From positions 1 through 42,897 of IMG/VR virus record IMGVR_UViG_3300015261_000006: DNA of 42,897 bases. One strand, given 5' to 3'. This DNA comes from a virus. Each line of letters opens with the position of its first letter. Position 1 is the first letter of the stretch. Positions 38,364 through 42,897 of the stretch are shown one piece after another. The translations under genes and the position numbers were made by a program. The notes under the pieces were generated by a model. The model was not told the DNA's origin, made no database searches, and saw only the letters and a list, made by a program, of their open reading frames with translations.

Positions 38364-38581
38364 AGACCTGCACGAAGTGCGCGGCCCGGCTGCCGCTGCG
38401 GTTCTTCCCCCTGATAAACGGCAAGGCCACCGCCGCGTGCGCGCCCTGCCGGAACACCGAGCGCCGCCTGCACGACCCGCTGCGTCCCCTGCGCCGCGAC
38501 CCGCTGCAGGTCCGCCTCAACAACCTCACCAACCTGTGGCACGGGCCAGTGCGCCGCGTGCCGCTTCGGAGCCACGCATGA
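38360..38581 (+). CDS. Small zinc-ribbon protein
   Basis: The 73-residue product has CxxC at 4-7 (CTKC) and CAPC at 27-30, the spacing of a zinc knuckle seen at the start of phage HNH-like or Lar-type proteins; the catalytic His residues of HNH are absent. The remaining part is Arg/Leu/Pro-rich and basic. It may be a nucleic-acid-binding adaptor. ATGA overlaps on both sides. Confidence 0.6.
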   Translation: MKTCTKCAARLPLRFFPLINGKATAACAPCRNTERRLHDPLRPLRRDPLQVRLNNLTNLWHGPVRRVPLRSHA

Positions 38582-38883
38582 CCACGGAACGTTTGACGGC
38601 CGCGATGGCCGAGAGCATCACCCGTTCGAAGGATCCGACCTTTGCGGTCGACACGATTCTGAAAGGCATCAGGTCCGCAGCCGAGAACGGGAAGCGCGAG
38701 TACATCACCCGCGAGTACGGCTTCGGCGATGGCTCCTGCTACACGACCGAGGACAAGTACCCGGCGCTGTGCAAGGCCATCCTGAAAGAACTGCGCGACC
38801 TCGGGTTCAAGGCCGATATCGGCTCCAGCTGCGGCCAGTTCGTGGACGTGTGGCTGTACGTCCGCTGGGGTGAAAAGGCATGA
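38578..38883 (+). CDS. Early protein, unknown
   Basis: The 101-residue product starts MTTERLTAAMAESITRSKDP and has YITREYGFGDGSCYTTEDKY and a C-terminal strand VDVWLYVRWGEKA; mixed alpha/beta with two isolated Cys. No family recognised. It is joined by ATGA overlaps to its neighbours. Start at 38578 is fixed by the overlap. Confidence 0.6.
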   Translation: MTTERLTAAMAESITRSKDPTFAVDTILKGIRSAAENGKREYITREYGFGDGSCYTTEDKYPALCKAILKELRDLGFKADIGSSCGQFVDVWLYVRWGEKA

Positions 38884-39215
38884 CCCACCACCGCTACGAC
38901 CGCCGGCTGCCGAAGCGCACCGAGGGCTTCGCCTGGGGCCGGTCCATCGACAAGGTGCTGGGCGGCCACGTCCTCACCTACCGCCTGTTCCGCCGCGACC
39001 TGGCCGGAAAGCTGCACATCGAGACGCGGACGTTCCAGCTGCAGGACCACCGCCGGTTCATCGCAATGGAGCTGCTGAAAGCGCGCCGAGTGTTGCGCGA
39101 ACGCGTCGACCGCATCGGCTATGCCCTGATCGAGGCCGAGGCAGCGCCGGCGACTCTGGCCACCGTGCGACCTGGTGGGCGCGTGCAGCTGCCGCAGGTG
39201 GCCGCCCATGGCTGA
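38880..39215 (+). CDS. Basic early protein, unknown
   Basis: The 111-residue product is very basic (MTHHRYDRRLPKRTEGFAWG, later LKARRVLRERVDRIG), with a middle of beta strands; nucleic-acid binding is likely from charge. ATGA overlap before, 8-bp overlap after. No family recognised. Confidence 0.58.
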   Translation: MTHHRYDRRLPKRTEGFAWGRSIDKVLGGHVLTYRLFRRDLAGKLHIETRTFQLQDHRRFIAMELLKARRVLRERVDRIGYALIEAEAAPATLATVRPGGRVQLPQVAAHG

Positions 39216-39939
39216 CCAGCCACTCATCGCTGCACCGTGGGAAGGCCAACCTGTCATCGACCAGGACCTGGCATTCAAAATCGCCGACGGCATCGTTTCG
39301 CGGAGGCTCGCCAAGGGATGGTCGCGTCAAACCATCCTATCCAGCATCGAGGCAGGCCCCACTCCATGCAGGCGTGCGTTCTACCTGATGCGCGGCGGCA
39401 TCATCGCCGTCGCCCTCTTCCCGATGACGCAGTTGAGCGATATGACCGGTCGCGGAAACTGGTACTCAATCCGCGACTTGTTCCCGCCGCTTCCTGATCG
39501 CACTCATGCGGGTACTGAACATCTGCGGCCGTTCCAGGTCGGTGACAAGGTATGGGCTTGGTACAAAGACGAGCCCAGGGCTGATTACGGTCAACCCGAT
39601 CAGCGGGGCGACGACACCAACTGGAGTCGTTGCTTTCCGCTGTTTACCGTCAAGAGCGTGACTGGCCCACACCTCGAATCGGGAAGGTTCGCGGGTCGGC
39701 CGCACTACCAGGTGCAGCTCAGGTATCGCGAAGGGCCGAGCGCCGGCCACTACGACGCGGGCTACCACGACGTTTGCCCGATCAAGGGGCGACCCTGGCA
39801 GATGCGCGGCGACGGCGACTACCTGCAGTTGGTGCAGCGTGCACCGCCTGCGGCAAAGCCACGCCGTGCTCCGGTAGCACCGGCGTCCGCCCCCAGCCCA
39901 CCGCCGGCGCTCCCGGCCCAACTGGACCTGTTCGCATGA
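39208..39939 (+). CDS. Unknown protein with Pro-rich linker and C-terminal QLDLF
   Basis: The 243-residue product has an N-terminal helical part, a larger alpha/beta part (FQVGDKVWAWYKDEPRADYG, YQVQLRYREG) and a Pro/Ala linker (APASAPSPPPALPA) ending AQLDLFA. QL[S/D]LF is the known sliding-clamp-binding pentapeptide, here on a flexible tail at the very end, the usual place. The gene overlaps the Dam-like gene by 4 bp. A role with host DNA polymerase clamp is an inference. Confidence 0.65.
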   Translation: MADQPLIAAPWEGQPVIDQDLAFKIADGIVSRRLAKGWSRQTILSSIEAGPTPCRRAFYLMRGGIIAVALFPMTQLSDMTGRGNWYSIRDLFPPLPDRTHAGTEHLRPFQVGDKVWAWYKDEPRADYGQPDQRGDDTNWSRCFPLFTVKSVTGPHLESGRFAGRPHYQVQLRYREGPSAGHYDAGYHDVCPIKGRPWQMRGDGDYLQLVQRAPPAAKPRRAPVAPASAPSPPPALPAQLDLFA

Positions 39940-40793
39940 TTACCCGCCCCGCGCTCCGGTACCACGGCGGCAAATGGCGCTTGGCTGACTGGATCATCGG
40001 CCACATGCCGCAGCACCACTGCTACGTCGAGCCGTTCGGCGGCGCAATGTCGGTGCTGCTGCGGAAGCGGCCATCCGCGATCGAGGTCTACAACGACCTC
40101 GACCAGCACGTGGTCGACTTCTTCCGCGTGCTGCGGGATCCAGGGAAGGCCGAGCAGCTGCGGCTGGCGCTGACGATGACCCCCTATTCCCGCGCCGAGT
40201 TCGTGCAGGCATGGGAGGACCACCCCGAGCCGGTCGAAGCCGCGCGCCGCATGGTGATCCGCACCGCCCAGGCGATCGGCGCCAAGAAGCGCCTGGCCCG
40301 CAACGGCTGGCGTGCAGGCCCAACCCACCACACGCCGACCAGCATGTGGCGCGGCTGGCCGCAGCACATCCCGGCCTACGTCGATCGCCTGCGCGATGTG
40401 CTGATCGACCAGCAGCCCGCGATCGACGTCATCGCGCAGTTCGACTCGCCGGAAACCCTGTTCTACGTCGACCCACCCTATGTGCTGAAGACGCGCGCCG
40501 GCGACCACCGGAAGGTCTACGCGCATGAGCTGGAAGACGCCGAGCATGTCGCGCTGCTGGACCAGCTGCTGCAGCTTCGCGGCATGGTCCTGCTCAGTGG
40601 GTACCGGCATCCGCTGTATGACGAAGCGCTGGTGGGCTGGCGCCGGGTCGACGTGCACGCACGTGCCCAGTCCAACCAACCCCGCATCGAATCCCTGTGG
40701 ATCTCGCCTGCAGCAGTTGCAGCGCTGCCGCATCCCGCCCTGGAGCTTGAGCCATGCCCGACCAGCTTTTCCCCCGCGAACCGCGCCGCATGA
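39936..40793 (+). CDS. dam: Dam-like DNA adenine methyltransferase
   Basis: The enzyme transfers methyl from SAM to adenine N6. The 285-residue product shows motif X RYHGGK (8-13), motif I YVEPFGGAMS (SAM binding, 30-39) and motif IV DPPY (179-182), the order of D12-class methylases. Target specificity cannot be read. In a phage it may protect DNA from host restriction or mark it for packaging. The C-terminus overlaps the next gene by 40 bp. Confidence 0.9.
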   Translation: MITRPALRYHGGKWRLADWIIGHMPQHHCYVEPFGGAMSVLLRKRPSAIEVYNDLDQHVVDFFRVLRDPGKAEQLRLALTMTPYSRAEFVQAWEDHPEPVEAARRMVIRTAQAIGAKKRLARNGWRAGPTHHTPTSMWRGWPQHIPAYVDRLRDVLIDQQPAIDVIAQFDSPETLFYVDPPYVLKTRAGDHRKVYAHELEDAEHVALLDQLLQLRGMVLLSGYRHPLYDEALVGWRRVDVHARAQSNQPRIESLWISPAAVAALPHPALELEPCPTSFSPANRAA

Positions 40794-40936
40794 AGCAGCC
40801 GGCCAAGGACGTGCTGCGCGAGCAGCTGGTGGTCGCGGCCGATGAAGTGATCCGCCTGCGCGCTGAGGTCCTGCGCCTGCGCGATGCAGCAACCCAGGCC
40901 ACCGAGCAGCTGCGCGCTGCGCTGGCGACGAACTGA
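40754..40936 (+). CDS. Small leucine-zipper-like protein
   Basis: The 60-residue product (start ATG 40754, GGAG upstream) is mostly one amphipathic helix, VIRLRAEVLRLRDAATQATE, probably a dimeric coiled coil. If the start is instead ATG 40790, which overlaps the Dam stop as ATGA, the product has 48 residues and keeps the helix. Both are possible. Function unknown. Confidence 0.55.
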   Translation: MPDQLFPREPRRMKQPAKDVLREQLVVAADEVIRLRAEVLRLRDAATQATEQLRAALATN

Positions 40937-40947
40937 AGGAGACCAGC

Positions 40948-41148
40948 ATGCAACTGATGACCCCCGAGCGGTGGCTGGACCGCTACTTTGAAGAGGGCAG
41001 CCGCCCGTCCCTGCAGGTTCTGCAGCGGCTGCTGCGCGAGGGCAAGCTGCCCGGCCGCAAGGTCGGCGGCACCTGGTTCATCGACGAACACGAATGGCTC
41101 GCCGGCGGCGATGATCTTGTCGCGCGAGTATTGGGTGAGGCGGCCTGA
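40948..41148 (+). CDS. Excisionase candidate (winged-helix, Xis-like)
   Basis: The 66-residue product has the Xis/MerR-like pattern: LMTPERWLDRYFEEGSRPSL with a helix, then LREGKLPGRKVGGTWFIDEH (wing), 3 bp before the integrase gene. Excisionases bend attachment-site DNA and turn the integrase toward excision. AAGGAG lies 7 nt before ATG. Size and position agree. Confidence 0.8.
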   Translation: MQLMTPERWLDRYFEEGSRPSLQVLQRLLREGKLPGRKVGGTWFIDEHEWLAGGDDLVARVLGEAA

Positions 41149-41150
41149 CG

Positions 41151-42248
41151 ATGGCACCGAGGCAACGAAGCAAGAGCCGCCAGGGATGGCCGGCCAACCT
41201 GTACCCCAACCGGGACGGGTTCAAGTACCGGCACCCGGTCTCGAAGAAAGAGACGTGGATGGGCACCGACCAAGCCCGCGCGTTCGCCGCGGCCAAGAAG
41301 CTCAACGCGCTGCTGATCCCCACCGACGACCTGGTGGCCCGGGTCATCACGCCCGGCGAGACGGTGGCTGATGCGATTGTCGTGTTCCGCCGCGATGACG
41401 TGCCCGGCAGGAAATGGGCGCCGAAGACGGCCGAGGTCTACGAAAGCGTGATCCGACGCATCGAGGCCGGGCTGGGTTCGAAGGCGGTGGCCGACGTGAC
41501 GGTGAAGGTGTGCGCCACCTTCATCCGCGAAGTGACCGAATCCGACCGCGCGCGCCAGCAGTTCCGGCTGGTGCTGGGCTGGATCCTGGCCTGCGCCGTG
41601 GAAGAGGGCTGGATAGACACCAACCCCGCGCTGGCGACTCGCCGGTTCCAGCACGAACGGAAGCGCGTGCGCCTGACGCTGGACGTGTACCGGGCCATAT
41701 GGGACCAAGCCGCGCCCTGGCTGCGCAATGCCATGGACCTGTCGCTGGTGACGCTGCTGCGCCGGGAGGACGTGGTGACGGTGAAGTTCGCCGACGTGCG
41801 CGACGGCCACCTGTGGGTGGTGCCGTCGAAAACCGAGGGCTCGACGAACGTTCGACTACAGATCGCCGTGGCCGGCCCGCTGCCCGACCTGCTGGCCCGG
41901 TGCCGCGATGACGTGGTTTCGCCGTTCGTGATCCACCGCCTGCCGGAAAAGGCCAGGCCCAGCGACAAGCGCGCGAGGGACCGAGCGCACCACACGCAGG
42001 TGTTGCCCGAGCAGCTGTCGCGTGCGTTCGCCAAGGCGCGCGATGCTGCCGGCGTGGGTGGCGATGCGCCGCCAACCTTCCATGAGATCCGCAGCCTGGG
42101 CGGCGCGCTGCTGCGCGATGCGGGCTGGACCACTGAGCAGATCCAAACCCTGATGGGACACGGCAATGCTTCGATGACGGAGCATTACCTGGGCGGCCAT
42201 GAGGCACCATGGACTGCGGTGGATCTGGCGATCAAGCCAGGTCGCTGA
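41151..42248 (+). CDS. int: Tyrosine integrase
   Basis: The 365-residue product has an N-terminal arm-type-DNA-binding part (about 10-60, with GWPANLYPNRDGFKYRHPV), a core-binding domain (about 65-165) and a catalytic domain with Arg204/205 in LLRRED, Lys227, His311-x-x-Arg314 (HEIR), His337 in MGHGNA and the nucleophile Tyr346 in TEHYLGG. All catalytic residues are present. It starts 3 bp after the excisionase gene and ends 17 bp inside the convergent ART gene. It inserted the prophage into the tRNA-Pro gene. Confidence 0.96.
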   Translation: MAPRQRSKSRQGWPANLYPNRDGFKYRHPVSKKETWMGTDQARAFAAAKKLNALLIPTDDLVARVITPGETVADAIVVFRRDDVPGRKWAPKTAEVYESVIRRIEAGLGSKAVADVTVKVCATFIREVTESDRARQQFRLVLGWILACAVEEGWIDTNPALATRRFQHERKRVRLTLDVYRAIWDQAAPWLRNAMDLSLVTLLRREDVVTVKFADVRDGHLWVVPSKTEGSTNVRLQIAVAGPLPDLLARCRDDVVSPFVIHRLPEKARPSDKRARDRAHHTQVLPEQLSRAFAKARDAAGVGGDAPPTFHEIRSLGGALLRDAGWTTEQIQTLMGHGNASMTEHYLGGHEAPWTAVDLAIKPGR

Positions 42249-42690
42249 TGTGCCGACCTTGTGAATCGACTTCATACTTGCGGACGACTACTGCGGGGTG
42301 AATGTCCCCTCCATCGGGTGCGGATAGCGAAACTTCCTGCTCGTCCGCCCATTCAACATCCTCGCCTTCCCAGGCCAGAATGCCGTGCTGTTCGAACAGA
42401 GCCTCATCTACGACGTACACCACACCCGGCTCACTGAAGTTCGAAGTAGCGAACCGGTGTGCTTCGGTAGCGTCCCGGGTAAAGGACACGACGCTGCCGC
42501 CGTACAGTCCAGACTCCAGCCGATGCGCACGTGCCGCGTTCTCGAACGTCTCGCCGAGGGTGATTGTGCCGTCGCACAGGAACCTTCCATCAGCAAGAAC
42601 TGCGACTTTCGGCGCACTGCCATACGGCTTTATCCGACCACCGTTACGGTCATCAATCGCCTTGGAAACGCCTCGATATAGCAATGCCAT
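42232..42690 (-). CDS. Cholera-toxin-type ADP-ribosyltransferase-like protein, no signal peptide
   Basis: The 152-residue product has the R-S-E signature of toxin ARTs: Arg6 in ALLYRGVS, Ser69-Phe-Thr71 in SVVSFTRD and Glu117-Gln-Glu119 in ADEQEVS. Cholera toxin A has LYRADS, VSTSIS and DEQEVS at the same relative places. GGRIKPYG corresponds to the GGLMPRG loop and VVYVVD to the strand after STS. There is no secretion signal and no B-subunit gene, so it acts inside the cell or in the virion (inference). ATG 42690 lies in the tandem repeat; a GTG at 42738 is possible. The gene is convergent with int. Confidence 0.72.
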   Translation of the reverse strand: MALLYRGVSKAIDDRNGGRIKPYGSAPKVAVLADGRFLCDGTITLGETFENAARAHRLESGLYGGSVVSFTRDATEAHRFATSNFSEPGVVYVVDEALFEQHGILAWEGEDVEWADEQEVSLSAPDGGDIHPAVVVRKYEVDSQGRHISDLA

Positions 42691-42718
42691 AGGGTGGCCA
42701 TAGGGTGGCAATAGGGTG
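42686..42718. repeat. Three 11-bp tandem repeats next to attR, candidate arm-type sites
   Basis: GCCATAGGGTG (42686-42696, 42697-42707) and GCAATAGGGTG (42708-42718) follow each other with a period of one helical turn. ATAGGGTG also occurs at 429-436 beside attL. The first copy holds the start codon of the ART gene. The spacing to the core (about 57 bp) fits integrase arm sites. Confidence 0.6.
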
Positions 42719-42725
42719 TAGAACG

Positions 42726-42758
42726 AAAAAGGGCCCACACCGCGAAGTGTAAGCCCTT
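42726..42758 (-). terminator. Phage-supplied terminator of the tRNA-Pro gene
   Basis: On the minus strand, 42758-42747 pairs with 42740-42729 in a 12-bp stem with two G-U pairs and a 6-nt loop, followed by T residues (plus A run 42726-42730). It begins 16 bp after the tRNA end inside the prophage, taking the place of the host terminator that is now at 229-259. Confidence 0.75.
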
Positions 42759-42774
42759 GTCCTATCTAAGCTTT

Positions 42775-42822
42775 TGGTCGGGACGGCCGGATTCGAACCG
42801 ACGACCCTCTGCCCCCCAGGCA
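42775..42822. repeat. attR: Right attachment site (attR core)
   Basis: Identical over 48 bp with 275-322. The phage brings its own copy of the tRNA 3' half, so the tRNA here stays complete after integration. The crossover is somewhere in these 48 bp, probably in the anticodon region as for other tRNA-using integrases (known of the class). Confidence 0.93.
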
Positions 42823-42851
42823 GATGCGCTACCAGGCTGCGCTACGCCCCG
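42775..42851 (-). tRNA. tRNA-Pro, anticodon GGG, attachment target
   Basis: The 77-nt minus-strand tRNA begins CGGGGCG and ends CGTCCCG-A-CCA, with the acceptor arm paired (one G-U) and CCA encoded. The anticodon stem TCTGC/GCAGA encloses the loop CTGGGGG with anticodon GGG, which reads Pro CCC/CCU. The T arm has GTTCGAATC. Nucleotides 30-77 are the attR core and come from the phage side after recombination. Confidence 0.95.
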
Positions 42852-42867
42852 ACTGATGCTGCGATGT

Positions 42868-42886
42868 GCCCGCCAGTGCGGCGGGC
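42868..42886 (-). other. Hairpin upstream of the tRNA-Pro gene (host)
   Basis: GCCCGCC (42868-42874) and GGCGGGC (42880-42886) form a 7-bp stem with a 5-nt loop. On the minus strand TATACT at 42897-42892 could be a -10 of the tRNA promoter, cut by the window end, with the hairpin in the 5' leader. Alternatively it ends an upstream gene. Confidence 0.4.
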
Positions 42887-42897
42887 CGTGAAGTATA

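Larger units (their letters stand above)
275..42822. mobile_element. Complete temperate prophage, podovirus-type virion genes with lambda-like control region
   Basis: The element is bounded by a 48-bp perfect direct repeat, one copy being the 3' part of an intact tRNA-Pro gene. Inside are a tyrosine integrase, excisionase candidate, CI/Cro switch, replication and recombination genes, both terminase subunits, portal, scaffold, capsid, tail proteins, ejection proteins and a lysis cassette. No frameshifted or truncated structural gene was noticed, so the prophage looks inducible (inference). Absence of a tape measure, sheath and baseplate, and presence of tail-tubular and internal-virion-type genes, argue for a short-tailed phage. 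The distance between equivalent repeat positions is 42,500 bp, which is the expected size of the excised circle. Confidence 0.95.

Noticed and set aside
42686-42718. CRISPR-like or plasmid iteron array
   Set aside because: Only three 11-bp units without spacers and no replication or Cas genes nearby; place beside attR fits arm sites better.

Overview
The window holds one complete, apparently intact temperate prophage of about 42.5 kb, inserted in the 3' half of a tRNA-Pro(GGG) gene, with short pieces of host chromosome on each side. A 48-bp perfect direct repeat (275-322 and 42775-42822) marks the two attachment sites. High GC content, the style of the host flanks and the families present suggest a Xanthomonadaceae host, most likely Stenotrophomonas or a close relative (inference). 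The virion genes are those of a short-tailed (podovirus-type) phage: terminase, large portal, scaffold and capsid are present, followed by tubular-type tail proteins and several internal or ejection proteins. There is no tape measure, sheath or baseplate. The control and early regions are laid out like lambda.

Layout from left to right. 1-274 is host: the end of a GNAT acetyltransferase gene and the old terminator of the tRNA. 275-2647 is the left end with accessory genes: two unknown genes, a BLUF-fold protein and an SRAP/YedK-like protein. 2687-6883 (minus) are tail fibre and tail spike genes, one with an SGNH esterase domain. 6880-8578 (minus) is the lysis cassette (i-spanin, embedded o-spanin, holin candidates, lambda R-type endolysin). 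8698-10020 (plus) is a moron island. 9958-27170 (minus) is the virion block, interrupted at 21658-22146 by a second plus-strand moron that is a diverged paralogue of the one at 8698. 27489-32224 (minus) are replication and recombination genes: a RuvC-like resolvase, Ref-like nuclease, NinB, DnaB helicase, O-like protein and CII-like regulator.

32486-34291 is the genetic switch: a Cro-like gene (minus), three operators, a CI-type LexA-like repressor (plus) with two downstream lysogeny genes and a terminator, then two more copies of the same operator over the promoter of the rightward early operon. 34335-42248 (plus) is that operon: small unknown genes, RecT with a YqaJ-type exonuclease, a Dam-like methylase, an excisionase candidate and a tyrosine integrase. 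Between the integrase and the tRNA lies a minus-strand gene whose product shows the R / S-x-T / E-x-E signature of cholera-toxin-type ADP-ribosyltransferases.

How it works together: the repressor should silence both early promoters through five copies of ACAAC-N4-GTTGT. Nearly all genes within each transcription unit are joined by 1-16 bp overlaps, often ATGA, so translation is coupled. Points that stand out: the toxin-like ART at the attachment site, a BLUF protein without its photoactive residues, paired paralogous morons with a shared leader, candidate integrase arm sites in an 11-bp tandem repeat, a phage-supplied replacement terminator for the tRNA, and an internal terminator between head and tail genes.
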